Notes: generated from the letters alone by a model not told the origin. A stretch of 64,000 nucleotides of DNA from Euptelea pleiosperma (GCA_035048495.1 CM068549.1:9844000-9907999), one strand, 5' to 3'; shown: positions 24,019 through 35,570, counted from the stretch's first letter. A program made the numbers and translations.

Positions 24019-25324
24019 GAAGGGGGGGGGTTGATTAGGTATTTGAAATTAATTAACCTACACAGTTTTACTAGTCAGTGGTAGAGGAATGAAATCGCAT
24101 GCCTTAGTTGTTTGATAAAAGATTATCACAACCGACTCAAGTCGAATATACCTCTGTGGTATATTTTCTTTTCGTCGTTTAGTTAATCAAGATAGATCGC
24201 GAAATACAAACAAACAATCACACAAGACAAGAGATTTTTAGGTGGAAACGTTAGCCAAGGAAAAACCCACAGGACCATGTCCAGACAGAAAGTATCACTA
24301 ACTGAAAAGTTAAATGAAACAAAGGTTACCTACACAGCACCGTTGCAAATACAATTTTCAACCTTAGCCAAGGCCTACTGTCGATGTGTCCACGTCTTCT
24401 GAATCAACGCTACGAATCCACGTGCGCCCTTCTAGTCAAGAAGCCTTGTCCGCTTGTTCAGTTTGGTACACCCCAAACCTACCGTCGATCGGCTCCTCCG
24501 ATCTTAATTCTCAACACTCCCGCCTTTATAGAAGGTGAAGGATTTAGTACACCCTGAACCCTAGGTTGCTCAAAAGGTATTGAGTCACACTAGTACACTC
24601 AGGCTACTAAGTCGAATATATGAGTGGAAGACCTAAGCTGAGGGATGGATCAAGCACTTGGCTTTGATCAATAAGAAGAACAAGCTCACAAGATGTGAAT
24701 GAGAAATAGGCTTTTTGCTCTTCGAATGGACACTCTAATAAATAAACATTTTCTTCTTTCTCTTGAAAGATTGAGTCACTCTGTGTCTCTGTGTGTGTTT
24801 AGAGAAGGTATAGAAGGGTTGTATTTATAGAATGCATGACCCTGAGTCGTGTAGAACGTGGGATAATAGAACCAAGAAAAATCAAATCTGAGAAAGACTG
24901 AGTTCGTGCAAGGTCCAATCGATTGTACTCTAGGTCCAATCGATTGGGCCATGTCCAATCAATTGGGTATAAGTGTCCAATCGATTGGCCTCAATAAGTT
25001 TCATGTTCTGTAGGCTCCAATAGATTACACAGAGGTCTCCAATCGATTGGACTCAAATAAGTTTCTATCCCGAAGGTTCCAATCGATTTGACTCAAATAA
25101 GTTTCTGTCCCAAAGGATCCAATCGATTGGGCTGAAATATTGTTCTGCCTCGTAGCTTCCAATCGATTACACAGAGTCCTCCAATCGATTGGGCCATGTC
25201 TAATCGATTGGACAAGTTCCAATCGATCGGACTCTCCCATTAGTCAATATCTTTGACTCAGACTCGGGTCTGTCCAATGACTAGGTTTGACCATTATATT
25301 TTATTCATTTTAAACCTATTCTTA
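24019..25324 (-). repeat. Inverted copy of the copia LTR body with CCAATCGATTGG array
   Basis: From tacctagaagg to about 24985 this is the reverse complement of 20245-21224 (same TATA region, same gaacaaacag-type and cctagggtt phrases). From 24986 to 25240 it carries extra copies of the palindrome CCAATCGATTGG that the left LTR lacks. It either comes from a second, oppositely oriented element or from a local rearrangement. Confidence 0.75.
24912..25232. repeat. Array of the 12-bp palindrome CCAATCGATTGG
   Basis: About twelve exact or one- to two-base variant copies lie in 320 bp, separated by irregular 10-40 bp spacers. Some spacers repeat (actcaaataagtttct, twice). The left LTR has about three copies near 20265-20310. 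Confidence 0.9.
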
Positions 25325-25567
25325 TGGCCATTAAGTCACTTACCTTTGTAATCAAGCGTACAAGATCTTTAACTAACAAATGGGCAGTTACTCAGATGAC
25401 TCCTATCATCAATCGTCTGATTCTTGCTGTCTCTGTCTTCTAGTCTTCAAGTAGTCGGCAAAGTATAAGTACCACGACATCTCCACACTATACTGGTGCT
25501 GGTAGGAACGGTTACAAGAATGTTTCTAGTTATATTGGATTAAAGAGAATGGACCGGTGTAATTTCA
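25325..25567 (+). repeat. Copia right LTR, internally deleted
   Basis: The 243 bp start TGGCCATTAAG and end ...GTGTAATTTCA. They match the first ~205 bp and the last ~35 bp of the left LTR in direct orientation, joined at tttctag. Confidence 0.75.
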
Positions 25568-25781
25568 CAAAAATGTGCCAAGTCATAGTTGTTACCATCC
25601 CATATCAAGAACTAAGTAGACAAAAAATAAACAAGGACTGGCATCATTGCATGAAGTCATAATCCCTGAATTTATGACAACCAAATAATAATAAATATAT
25701 TAATAAATAAGGTTTTATTATCTTCTTTACAAAGAATAACAGAGCCAAACCAAGTTATTAATGAAAAAGGAGGACGATACC
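25568..25781. other. Unassigned; possible decayed intron of the F-box/LRR fragment
   Basis: AT-rich, with no coding signal. It follows the last readable F-box/LRR codons on the minus strand and could be intron sequence of that gene. Confidence 0.35.
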
Positions 25782-26160
25782 TCAAATTGAGAAGCTCAGA
25801 TTGAAACAAACAACATCAACTTCCTTCAAATCTGTAGACAAAGAAAGGTTTAACAATGACTAATGGAAACAACGGGCCATCAAAGGAATGGCAACTTTCT
25901 TGATGTTTGGGCACCCAACACAGTTGAGATTCTGCAACAAATGGTCAGGCTATACAATCGGCTCGTGGACATTCTCCAAAGAAGACAGATGAAGTGAGTC
26001 ATCAAGGCCTGACACTAAACCCCAATTAAGGTCATGCATATTCAGCATTCAAACTCACGTGAGTAAGATGTGTACAGAAAGCAAGAAGCTCCTTTATGGC
26101 AGACTGGAAGAGGCTGCCATAGGACAAGTCTAACTCACGCAAGGTCGGGAGAGCACCTTC
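25782..26160 (-). pseudogene. F-box/LRR-repeat protein 15 (SLOMO)-like exon fragment
   Basis: The minus strand from 26160 reads EGALPTLRELDLSYGS and KELLAFCTHLTHVSLN. After a one- to two-base frame change near 26045 it continues NMHDLNWGLVSG, LLQNLNCVGCPNIKKV, IPLMARCFH, LNLSLSTDLKEVDVVCFNL. These are the C-terminal leucine-rich repeats of plant F-box/LRR-repeat protein 15 (SLOMO in Arabidopsis), an SCF ubiquitin ligase substrate-binding subunit. Two in-frame stops (after EPIV and after CFH) and the frame change show it is dead. It ends on the right about 8 bp before a CACTA terminus. Family call is from memory of the LRR wording. Confidence 0.75.
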
Positions 26161-26168
26161 TTTGTAAA

Positions 26169-26500
26169 CACTACTACATAATACTGTTTAGACCACACTA
26201 TTAAAAAATATATATACTACGATTTTAATAAAAAATAAAGAGTAAAGGTCTAATTAAAAAAAATTCAATTTAGAAAATCAAAAGACTACAATTTTAGCAA
26301 CAAATGTAGCCTAAAATTCTACAAAATGGCCACAATTTTTACTAAAACCGTACCATTAACCCTTTAGGCCACGATTTTAATAAAAACTGTGACTTATAAT
26401 CACATAATTAGAAAAACAAAAAACTACGATTTTAGTAAAAGCCCTAACCTAAAGTGCTGCGAAACGACCACAATTTTTGCTAAAATAGTAGTCTTAATCT
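26169..26500 (+). mobile_element. CACTA (En/Spm-type) transposon left end with subterminal repeats
   Basis: Begins CACTACTACATAA, preceded by aaa as a possible 3-bp target duplication. Six copies of a subterminal motif close to (C/T)(A/G)ATTTTxxTAAAA preceded by ccac/ctac follow at about 26216, 26284, 26329, 26369, 26423 and 26467. This end structure is diagnostic of CACTA elements, whose transposase binds the subterminal repeats. No transposase is visible. The other end was not found in the window, and the Athila insertion at 28087 lies to its right. Confidence 0.75.
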
Positions 26501-28086
26501 ATTTTTGAGTTTAAGCCCCAAAACCTTATTCTCTCTCGCGAGCACAAAGCTTATTTTATTGGTAAAATAAAACTCATGCCCTAACCTCACCCTCTCTTTC
26601 TCTTGATCAAAACCCTCATCTCTTCTTTGTTCTTCCCTCCCTCCTCATCCCAAACCGTCTCTGTTGGCCGTTGTCATCCACCATCTGCCGTTGCGTCCAC
26701 CATCCATTGTTGCTGTTGTCATTGCTATCTACCATCTTCGTTGCCATCCAACGACCACCGACCGTAGTATAGCCTTCGTTAAAGCTATCGAACGGTGAGG
26801 CTCACAATATAGGTACCTTATTGGCGCATTAAGATAGCATCTCGTCTACTTGGACTGTAGATTGTGTAGCTCTATAGGATTTTATCGCCATGGCCACAAA
26901 ATTCCTCCAATCTCACCTATTCCCTATGCCGTTTTCACTGCAAATCATTTCTTTGAAAAACCCTTAGTTCCAAAACCCTCTCTCATCTGTCTCTTCTCCT
27001 CCATTTCTTCAACCCTAACTCTAACCCTAGATCGAGATTTCTCATACAATCCCTCTCTTCATAAAGGGAGAAAACCATCTCTCTCTCAGCATTTGTATTC
27101 TACGATTTCATGGCGGAGTCCAGAAAAAAAAATTTGTGGGTTTCAGCACCTACTTAAAAATCAATTCGAGAAACCATACTAGGAGCCCAAAAGGAAAATA
27201 GAACGTCTTCACAAAAAGGTCAGTTTCCTTAATTGATTTTTATAGTTGTATTGGAAATTGAAAGTTAGATCTCTGTTTCAATCACAAAAGGTCAATTCTT
27301 GGGTCCTTTTGTGGTTTTTGAACTGTGCTTTTGGGAATGGACTATTTAAGTGATTAGGGGGTATTTTCGTGGATTCAGTTAGCTTCTTAGTAAGAAATTA
27401 CAAGATTTTTAGCTTTAAATGTTATTTTAGTACCAACATTTGCATTAGGTTCTATAAAATTTTCTTTGTGATTCCTCAACAAGTTGCAATTTGAAAATTT
27501 TGGTTGAAAATAACATGGTTCTCTGATTTTTGTCGAAATTATCATGGGCACAAACCATCAAGGTCCACATTAGCTTCCAACGACCAATTAAGATCTCTCA
27601 AAAAGAACCAAACACTTCCAATGCTCGCTGTCTCAGAACCATGGGACATCGAAGGACAATTATGACCAAGGACGATGGCAAGGACTGAGACCGGAACCAT
27701 TGTTTTGTGCTCAAGCGGGAGAAAATGCCAGTAGGAGTACTTCACCACCAGCGTATATTAGCCGGAACCACTTGCCGCCCTGAAAGCAATCGCCATGTCG
27801 AGGTAGGTAGCTGAAAATGCAAGAGCTTTTGTGCCGTACGTTCTATTCTCTTCGTCTACTTTATGTTTTATGGTTTTGGTTAGTTGATTTTGATATAGCT
27901 TTTAGAATTTGTTCTCGAAACTCGTAACTGAGGCTTTTATGGACTTGTTTATGGAGTGTGGAAATGGATTCTTCTCTACTCCTTCATGCACTTGTTTGCC
28001 TTAGGTTTTCGATTAATATAATTAGGAATAATAGTTTCATATTGTTCTAGTATCTTAATACAATGTACCACAAAATTAATTAATGC
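26501..28086. other. Interior next to CACTA end; unrecognised transcript-like sequence
   Basis: Contains a C/T-rich stretch (26560-26780) with imperfect repeats of a gttgycatccaccatc-like phrase. A 110-codon open frame at 26850-27182 ends near a possible splice donor (aaaaaggtcagt, about 27212). I do not recognise the protein. The layout (C/T-rich leader, frame, donor) would fit a captured gene 5' end inside a CACTA element, but this is inference only. Confidence 0.35.
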
Positions 28087-29793
28087 TGTTACAACTTTGA
28101 TTGTGCACACTCTTAAGAAGAGAATACAATAATGTATCTCTTAAATATGATATGATGTGGATGCAACAATGTTCTCCCTAGACAACAAAGTATATGTGTA
28201 ACAAAGTGAAAGTGAGTGTAACTAGGGATGTCAAGTTGTAGTTAGTTTTAAAATCATGGGCTTCCCATGGTCGAACCACAAGGATTGGGAGTGAATGACT
28301 AGTGCAAGTGTTACTACAAGTGGAAAGAGAAAAAATGGAAAGAAGAGTAGTGTGTGATGTGTAGTGAATGGATGCTATGAAATGAGAGAAAAAGTGTGCA
28401 AATGGTTGAATGTACCACCAATGGTGGGCAAATTTTTGAGGAGAAAAACTACAAGAGAAGAAGAGTGCTAGGGCATTAAGATTTGGCCTAGACTCTTCCC
28501 CTTTGCTCCTTAATGAGTGTAGTCCAAGAAGAGAAGAAACAACTAAAGAGTTGCTCTCCCACCAAAGATAAAGAAATGAATCACAAAGATGAAGTAAAAA
28601 AATAATATTCCCACTAAGGCATTTTTAGATAATAAAATCAAAACTAGAACATTCTAGTGTGTGAGTGCAAATATGTGAGTTCCTAAGTATCTATAATGCA
28701 AGACATAATAGATCAAAAGAAATCACAAAAAGACTCACAAGAACAAGTAAAAGAAATACCTCAAATCTTTATTAATGTTTTGATGTCCAACTATGGAGTA
28801 TACATGACATACAACATGAAAGGATACAAAACAACTTTATTAAAGTATTGGGAAAATCTCTACAATGAAGCTCTCATAAACATGGATCTACACTCAATAA
28901 GTCACAAAAGGGAGAGGGAAAATGCCTCCTCTCTAGCCCTAGCTAAGGGTCTAGCCAACCATGGTGTGGATGGCCATGGAAACTAAGTAAAAAAAAGAAA
29001 ATAAGAAAGAGGAGAGAAAGGACTTGCTTGAGATTCTTGGGCTCTCTAAAATAGACTCACTAGAGAAATGAAGAAGACCCTCTCATAAGCTCAAAGTGAG
29101 CTTATATAGAAGATGGAAGGTGATGAGGTGGAAGGTGATGTGGAGGAGTGATAGGTGGAGATGAGAGGTGGAGATGAGGTGGAAAGTGGTCAAAGGAGAG
29201 CTCATTCTTGTTACCAAAATGGTGTAAGTGATTCAAATATAATCAAAAGAGTGCCCAAGGTCAAGCTCAAAATGAGGGGGTACACATGGGAGAATGAGAT
29301 GTGTAAGAAGTGTAAGAGGGTAGGTGAAAAATAAGCTAGAAAGAGGCATGTTATGGGCTTGAGAGAAGACAAGGCCTATTCTTTACCACATTGAGCATTC
29401 TCCTTCTTGACTTGTCCCTTTCACCCATGTGAAGGCTCCATGTGGCTTTGATGGCTTGAGAATCCTCTAGAAGGCTCCAATGGCTTGGAATGGCTCCATA
29501 AAGGTGTGATGACTTCAATGGCTCTCATGGCTTGAACAAGTGACTTCATGGCTTGCATGGCTTGAAAATTTATGATAAGCCTCTTAAGAGACTCCAATGG
29601 CTTGCACAAAAGTCTCTCATACGACGAATGCCCTATATGTATCAAATATGCACGTAATGAGGGTCTAAATTAGAGAAGTTGTGCATGAGACACCTAGGAT
29701 GCATTTTACATTCAAATGTAAAGTTATAAGCTTATGAAACTCGATAATGCCCAAAAGTTAAAACGGATAATAAGCACAAAATGAGCATTATCA
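28087..29793 (-). repeat. Athila 3' LTR (1707 bp)
   Basis: The + strand starts TGTTACAACTTTG and ends GAGCATTATCA. It aligns almost base for base with 36396-36612 plus 39325-40815. The open frames at 28696 and 29421 recur in the other LTR only because the LTRs are copies, and they are not genes. Confidence 0.92.
29085..29110 (-). promoter_or_regulatory. TATA box within a palindrome, Athila 3' LTR
   Basis: The minus strand reads TCTATATAAG at 29101-29110. The left part belongs to a perfect inverted repeat with 9-bp arms (ATAAGCTCA / TGAGCTTAT, centre AAG, 29085-29105). The same arrangement lies at 40107-40132 in the 5' LTR. Confidence 0.6.
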
Positions 29794-29807
29794 ACACCCC
29801 CCAACTT
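29794..29807 (-). other. Polypurine tract of Athila element
   Basis: The minus strand reads AAGTTGGGGGGTGT directly before the LTR start TGATAATGC. Confidence 0.85.
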
Positions 29808-29813
29808 GAATAT

Positions 29814-29831
29814 TTGTCAGTCCCTTGGCAA
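29814..29831 (-). other. Stem-loop beside the Athila polypurine tract
   Basis: + strand arms are ttgtcag and ttggcaa around tccc. Five of seven positions pair on the sense strand. It is the weakest of four comparable stem-loops (see 29950, 47566, 58358). Confidence 0.4.
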
Positions 29832-29930
29832 TCAAAATAAGATCATTTTTTTTTTTTTTTTAAGGATGAGAAGTGCTTAAAAATGATTGGAATGGCTAAG
29901 AAATCTGGACAAAATATTTTTGAAATACCC

Positions 29931-29969
29931 ACACCCCCCAACTTAAACAATTCATTGTCCGCAATGAAT
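29931..29969 (-). other. Second G-rich motif with perfect 8-bp stem-loop, Athila 3' UTR
   Basis: acaccccccaact (29931-29943) repeats the polypurine motif 137 bp away from it. It is followed by attcattg-tccg-caatgaat (29950-29969), a perfect 8-bp stem. Confidence 0.7.
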
Positions 29970-30118
29970 AGAAAAATTGGTTTTTAAAACAATGCATGGT
30001 GATGATAAACATGAAATGAACATGCATTAACAAAATAAAGATTTAGGGAGAGGATATACCATAGATTTCTTCAATATCAGCTCAAGTCTACATTCCAAGC
30101 TTTCAAAAAAAAGACAAA

Positions 30119-30680
30119 CTAATCCTGGTAAATAGGATCCTCCAAGACCATGGAGATGGTTTCAGGATCAAAATGCTCAAGGTATGGTTTCAACCTTTGT
30201 CCATTCACAGTGAATGTGGTGCTAGTTTTTGGATTCTTGACCTCGACCGAGCCATAAGGAAAGACACTCCGGACTATGTAAGGTCCAGTCCACCTAGATT
30301 TGAGTTTTCCTGGGAAGAGATGAAGCCTGGAGTCATAAAGAAGCACCTTATCAGAACGTTGGAAAGACTTCCTGAGAATGTTTTTATCATGAAAAACTTT
30401 TGTATTGTCTTTATAAATCTTTGCATTCTCATAGGAGTCTGTCCGAATCTCTACTAGCTCATTCAACTGGAGCTTCCTTTGGACTCCAGCTTTGTCCAGA
30501 TCAAAGTTAAGCTTTTTGATTGCCCAATAGGCTTTGTGCTCAAGCTCAACTGGCAAGTGACATGCCTTCCCAAAAACTAAATGGTAAGGGGACATTCCCA
30601 AGGGAGTTTTAAAAGCTGTACGATAAGCCCAGAGTGCATCAGTTACTCTCAAGGACCAATCTTTGTGGTCCGGGTTTACA
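30119..30680 (-). pseudogene. Athila integrase C-terminal part, frame-shifted
   Basis: Continues the integrase of the long pol frame after a one-base change in an A run near 30680. From 30652 it reads [17 protein letters not shown], then [17 protein letters not shown], and ends with [19 protein letters not shown], the GPY/F module that binds DNA in Ty3/gypsy integrases. The stop is at 30119. Only 311 bp separate it from the polypurine tract, so no env-like gene exists. Confidence 0.88.
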
Positions 30681-33600
30681 GTTTTTGTAAAATATTTTTG
30701 ATCTCCCGATTGGAAATTTCCACTTGTCCGCTCGTTTGAGGGTGATAGGGGGTAGCAACTTTGTGAGTAATACCATATTTGGCCATTAGGCTCTCAAAAG
30801 GCTTGTTGCAGAAGTGCTTCCCCCCATCACTAATGATGGCCATAGGGGTCCCAAATCTAGATAAGATGTTCTCTTTTAAGAACTTTAAGACAACTCTATG
30901 GTCATTATCTTTACATGCTATGGCCTCTATCCACTTGGATACATAGTCCACAGCCACCAAAATGTATAGGTTGCCAAAGGAACAAGGAAAAGGGCCCATG
31001 AAGTCAATGCCCCACACATCGAATATTTCAATGATGAGAATGGGATTTAAGGGCATCATGTTTCTACGACTAATGGTCCCTAACCTTTGGCATCGGTCGC
31101 AAGACTGGCAGAAAATGTGAGCATCTTTAAAAAGAGAGGGCCAATAGAACCCACATTGTAATATCTTGAAAGCTGTTTTCTTTCCAGAAAAATGGCCTCC
31201 ACAAGCACTAGAATGGCATAAGGTCAAAATCGAGTGATGCTCATTTTCTGGGACACATCTCCGGATGATTTGGTCTGGACAATATTTAAACAAGTATGGA
31301 TCGTCCCAAAAGAATTTTGTCACCTCGGAATAAAACTTTCTTTTATCTTGGGTGGTCCAATGTGAGGGAACATGTCCTGTAACTAGGTAATTGGCAATGT
31401 CCGCATACCATGGTGCTTGGGAAATTTCAAACAATTGCTCATCTGGGAATGTCTCGGCCACAGGAAGTGTCTCAAATGAGGACTCAAGGACTAGTCTAGA
31501 CAAGTGGTCTGCTACAACATTTTCAGAGCCTTTCTTGTCTCTGATTTCTAAATTGAACTCTTGTAAGAGAAGGATCCATCTAATAAGTCTAGGCTTCGCA
31601 TCCTTCTTAGACAAAAGGTATTTGAGAGCCGCATGGTCAGTGTAAACTATCACCTTGGATCCAACCAAGTATGACCTAAACTTGTCAATGGCAAATACTA
31701 CAGCTAGCAACTCTTTCTCCGTAGTGGAGTAGTTAAGTTGGGCATCATTCAATGTCCTGCTAGCATAGTAGATTACACAGGGTAACTTATCCCTTCTTTG
31801 CCCTAAGACCGCTCCTATGGCATAGTCACTGGCATCACACATTACCTCAAAAGGTAATGACCAATCTGGAGGTTGAATGATGGGTACCGTGGTCAATAAG
31901 GTCTTGAGCTTCTCAAAAGCTTGTGTGCAATCTTTATCAAATTTGAAGTCTACATCCTTAGCAAGGAGATTGCACAAGGGCCTAGAGATTTTACTAAAGT
32001 CCTTTATAAATCTTCTATAAAATCCAGCATGCCCCAAGAAAGACCGAATTTTCCTAACACTTTTAGGGATAGGCAGGTGAGAAATAAGATCAATCTTAGC
32101 TTTGTCTACCTCAAGTCCTTTAGAAGAGACAATGTGGCCTAAGACAATTCCTTTTGAGACCATAAAGTGACATTTTTCCCAATTGAGCACCAAGTTCTTC
32201 TCTTGACATCGAATCAACACTAACTTCAAGTGCTGCAAGCATTCCTCAAAAGTATCTCCAAAAATGGAGAAGTCGTCCATGAAAACCTCTAGAAATCGCT
32301 CTACCATATCGGAGAAGATACTCAACATGCATCTTTGGAATGTAGTAGGTGCATTGCACAGGCCAAAAGGCATACGCCTATAGGCAAATGTTCCAAAGGG
32401 GCACGTGAAGGTAGTCTTCTCCTGATCCTCAGGAGCAATCTCAATCTGGTTATAACCAGAATATCCATCCAAGAAGCAATAAAAAGAGTGTCCAGCTAAT
32501 CTCTCAAGAATTTGATCAATGAAGGGTAATGGGAAGTGGTCCTTCCTAGTTACTGAATTTAGCTTTCGGTAGTCTATGCAAACTCTCCAACCGGTTGTTT
32601 GCCGAGTTGGGACAAGCTCATTATTGTCATTTTTTACTACCGTTATTCCAGATTTCTTTGGAACAACTTGGGTTGGACTTACCCATTGGCTGTCAGAGAT
32701 GGAGTAGATGATACCTACATCTAAAAGTTTGAGGACCTCAGCCCTAACTACATCCTTCATGTTCAGGTTCAACCTCCTTTGAGCCTCACGAGTGGGTTTG
32801 GCATTTTCCTCCATATGTATCCTATGGGTGCAAATGGTGGGGCTAATGTCTTTGAGGTCTGCTATGGTCCAACCTAAAGTTGTCCTATGTACCCTAAGAA
32901 CTTCTAAAAGTCTAGCTTCTTGTGCTTGAGTAAGTTCAGAGGAGATGATAATAGGGAATGTTTTCCCTTGACCTAAGTAGGCATACTTAAGCTCTTCAGG
33001 CAAGGGCTTAAGTTCAAGTTTGGGGAATTTTATGGACGATGGGATAGGTTTGGTCTCATTAATGGGCAGAGGTTCAAACTTGGACCTCCACCTTCCCGTG
33101 TCCAAAGGAGGTGTGGAATTCAAAAGAGAATTCACTTCTCTAGTGAACTCATCATCATCATCAAGCTCTCTAAAGAGGGCCAAACAAGTTCCTAATGGAT
33201 CCTTAGAAGTAATTTCTGAGAGAGTAGCTTGGACAATTGAGTCAATCATGTTGACTTCTTGGATGTCTTCATTCTCAGTGGGATACTTGCAAGCATTAAA
33301 GATGTTTAATTCAACTGTCATGTTCCCAAAAGACAATTTCATAACACCATTCTTACAGTTGATCAGAGCATTAGATGTAGCAAGGAATGGTCTACCCAAA
33401 ATGACTGGTATTTGGGAACTAACATTCAGTACCGGTTGGGTATCCAAAACAATGAAGTCTACTGGAAAGTAAAATTTATCCACTTGGATAAGCACATCCT
33501 CTATAATGCCTCGTGGGATTTTAACAAATCGGTCTGCGAGCTGAAGGGTAACACGAGTTGGCTTTAACTCCCCAAGCCCTAATTGCTCATAAACTGAGTA

Positions 33601-33861
33601 AGGTAGCAAGTTCACACTAGCGCCTAAATCAAGCAATGCTCGCTCAATCCGGTGGTCACCTATCACACATGATATGGTAGGGCACCCGGGATCTTTATAT
33701 TTAGGAGGGCTATTGTGTTGCAAAATGGAGCTCACTTGCTCAGTTAGGAAGGCCTTCTTTTGCACATTCAACTTTCTTTTCACAGTGCGTAAGTCTTTCA
33801 AAAACTTGGCATAAGAGGGGACTTGCTTAATGGCATCAAGCAAAGGAATATTGACAGTCAC
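30676..33861 (-). CDS. Athila Pol: protease, RT, RNase H, integrase (1061 residues)
   Basis: One long open frame. Aspartic protease active site DLGAS is at residues 78-82. Reverse transcriptase is about residues 385-575, with D465 in CFLDGYSGY and FMDD at 527-530. RNase H acidic residues are D676, E717, D742 and D785. Integrase zinc-finger histidines and cysteines lie at about 883, 890, 921 and 924. The integrase catalytic triad is D953 (GIDFMG), D1012 (ISDGG) and E1048 (GQVE). All key residues that I check are present. The frame is cut at residue 1061 by a frame change, leaving the GPY/F end in the next frame, and its start is joined to gag by another frame change near 33899. The first ATG at 33861 is probably not the native start. 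Family function is copying and inserting the element. Confidence 0.92.
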   Translation of the reverse strand: MTVNIPLLDAIKQVPSYAKFLKDLRTVKRKLNVQKKAFLTEQVSSILQHNSPPKYKDPGCPTISCVIGDHRIERALLDLGASVNLLPYSVYEQLGLGELKPTRVTLQLADRFVKIPRGIIEDVLIQVDKFYFPVDFIVLDTQPVLNVSSQIPVILGRPFLATSNALINCKNGVMKLSFGNMTVELNIFNACKYPTENEDIQEVNMIDSIVQATLSEITSKDPLGTCLALFRELDDDDEFTREVNSLLNSTPPLDTGRWRSKFEPLPINETKPIPSSIKFPKLELKPLPEELKYAYLGQGKTFPIIISSELTQAQEARLLEVLRVHRTTLGWTIADLKDISPTICTHRIHMEENAKPTREAQRRLNLNMKDVVRAEVLKLLDVGIIYSISDSQWVSPTQVVPKKSGITVVKNDNNELVPTRQTTGWRVCIDYRKLNSVTRKDHFPLPFIDQILERLAGHSFYCFLDGYSGYNQIEIAPEDQEKTTFTCPFGTFAYRRMPFGLCNAPTTFQRCMLSIFSDMVERFLEVFMDDFSIFGDTFEECLQHLKLVLIRCQEKNLVLNWEKCHFMVSKGIVLGHIVSSKGLEVDKAKIDLISHLPIPKSVRKIRSFLGHAGFYRRFIKDFSKISRPLCNLLAKDVDFKFDKDCTQAFEKLKTLLTTVPIIQPPDWSLPFEVMCDASDYAIGAVLGQRRDKLPCVIYYASRTLNDAQLNYSTTEKELLAVVFAIDKFRSYLVGSKVIVYTDHAALKYLLSKKDAKPRLIRWILLLQEFNLEIRDKKGSENVVADHLSRLVLESSFETLPVAETFPDEQLFEISQAPWYADIANYLVTGHVPSHWTTQDKRKFYSEVTKFFWDDPYLFKYCPDQIIRRCVPENEHHSILTLCHSSACGGHFSGKKTAFKILQCGFYWPSLFKDAHIFCQSCDRCQRLGTISRRNMMPLNPILIIEIFDVWGIDFMGPFPCSFGNLYILVAVDYVSKWIEAIACKDNDHRVVLKFLKENILSRFGTPMAIISDGGKHFCNKPFESLMAKYGITHKVATPYHPQTSGQVEISNREIKNILQKL

Positions 33862-33896
33862 TTTCTTGAAGATCTCTAAGATGTCAGCCTTTTCTC

Positions 33897-35570
33897 TTAT
33901 TGAAGCCTAAGAGGAAATGGGGCGGCCACTGGGCAAGGCTTAAGATTGGCTTTAGTGGGTGGTTCATCCTTACTATCGGCTTCATCACTCTTGGTTTTCC
34001 CTTGAGCAACTTCACTTATTGGGGTGGTCTTGGGATTTTTATCTATAACTTTTCCACTCCTAAGGGTAGTAATGGATTTGGCTTGTTCAAGGTTGGGATT
34101 TAGATCATTGGCTTCACTAGAAGATCCTACCTCAAATTGACCTTTAGGATTTGGAAGTGGTTGAGCTGGAAAGGTTCCTTTATCTCTAACACTAAGGCTA
34201 GAGGCTAGTTGGCTAACGGTGGCTTCCAATTTTTGTATAGCTTGCATAGTGGATTGGTTGATGGTCGTTTGGGCTTGCATGAAGGATTGTAGAGTTTCCT
34301 CTAAGGACTTCATGGGTGATTGATATGTTTGGTTAGATGAAGGTCCTAAGGGGTTTCTATTGCTTTGCCCACTATTTTGCCCATTGCCTTGCCCACTAGC
34401 TTGCCCTTGCCTCCAACCAAAGTTGGGATGATTCCTCTAATTAGAGTTGTAAGTATTGGAATATGGAGAATTATCATAAGGCTTCTTGTAGGCATCCATG
34501 GCATTGGCTTGTTCATGGAGTACCCCTTGCAAGGCCGGGATTGTTGGACAATCCCTAGTCTCATGAGAGTTACTCTCACAAATAGCGCATATGTTATCAA
34601 CCTTCTTGCCTTTTCCTTTTAAAGCCTCAACTTCCCTAGTGAGGCTAGCAATTTTAGCACTCAATTCTATGTCCTCACGGACATGATAAATTCCTCCTTT
34701 GGAGGGATTAATTCTCTCACTAGGCTTGTCCACTTTATCATGTTTTTCCCAAGATTGGGCATTTTTCGCTAAATTTTCAAGGAATTCCCATGCCTCATCG
34801 GGTTCTTTCATGATGAATTCTCCATTACTCATTGTTTCTACAAGTTGCCTCATAGAAGAGGTAAGTCCATCAAGAAAGAATCCAATAAGGTTTGGCTTAT
34901 CATAACCATGATGAGGGCATTTTCGGAGTAGGTCATTGTACCTCTCCCAACATGAAAAGAATGCCTCATTCTCTTTTTGAGAGTATGTCATGATGGCTCT
35001 CTTGAGGGTATGAGTCTTTTGAGTCGGGAAAAATTTCTTCAAGAATTCTTTAGACATATCCCCCCATGTCCCAATTGATCGAGGTCTAAGGGAGTGGAGC
35101 CATGACTTGGCTTTTTCCTTTAGAGAAAATGGGAAGAATTTGAGCCTTATGGTATCTTCGGTCACATCTTGATGGTGCAATGTTGCACAAATCTCCTCAA
35201 ACTCTTGGAGGTGAAGATAGGGGTCTTCCGACTCTAGGCCATGAAATGTGGGGAGTAAATGGAGCACTCCCGGTTTGATTTCAAAATTTTGCCTTTGGTT
35301 GTATGGAAGCACTATGCAAGAAGGTGCACTAAACCTAGCCGGTTGTAGGTAGTCTCTTAGTGTTCTAGGTTCATCCACATTAGGTCTATTGTTGGCCTCA
35401 TTTCTTAGAACTTGGGGGTCACCTATATTGCTTCCATGTACCGACATGGCGGGTGAATAGGTGGAGTCCTCTCTAGAATGTTCGAAGAGATTATCTAAGA
35501 GATCTTCAAGAGTGTCTTGATCCAAATTCCTTTGTAACCTATTAGTATGATCACGTATCCACGTGGTCAT
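33897..35570 (-). pseudogene. Athila gag with one internal stop
   Basis: Starts at the minus-strand ATG 35570 (MTTWIRDHTNRLQRN). The capsid-type domain contains FHGLESEDPYLHLQEFEEIC, SLKEKAKSWLHSL and the following W/Y-rich segment, typical of the retrotransposon gag domain. A CCHC zinc knuckle (CAICESNSHETRDC) lies at about residues 328-341. A TAG at 34437-34439 ends the first 377 codons. The same frame then continues to 33897 with KSLEETLQSFMQAQ and the typical Gag tail. Gag forms the particle and binds RNA. The single stop is the only lesion inside gag. Whether readthrough occurs is unknown. Confidence 0.88.

Larger units (their letters stand above)
19994..25567 (+). mobile_element. Gag-only Ty1/copia element with rearranged right side
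   Basis: The left LTR (19994-21247) ends ...TTTCA and is followed by a tRNA-Met PBS at 21250, then decayed gag (21350-23290) with no protease, integrase, RT or RNase H. The right end repeats the LTR start (25325-25530) and LTR end (to 25567) in direct orientation, but the ~1 kb between them is missing. An inverted copy of that middle body lies just upstream at 24019-24985. Gag with a coiled-coil segment and CCHC motifs resembles the SIRE/Maximus-like branch. That assignment is tentative. Confidence 0.75.

Noticed and set aside
24912..25232. CRISPR-like array of repeats
   Set aside because: The repeat is a 12-bp palindrome with irregular spacers in a plant LTR. Length, spacing and genome type do not fit CRISPR.
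26850..27182. 110-codon frame as an intact host gene
   Set aside because: I recognise no family. It sits in C/T-rich leader-like sequence beside a CACTA end and may be a captured piece, so it is only described.
28696..28986. 96-codon frame repeated at 39717-40007, and 74-codon frame at 29421 repeated at 40443
   Set aside because: The pairs are identical because they lie in the two LTRs of one Athila element. There is no family signature.
30118..30119. Envelope-like gene in the Athila element
   Set aside because: Only 311 bp lie between the integrase stop and the polypurine tract, which is too short for an env-like frame.
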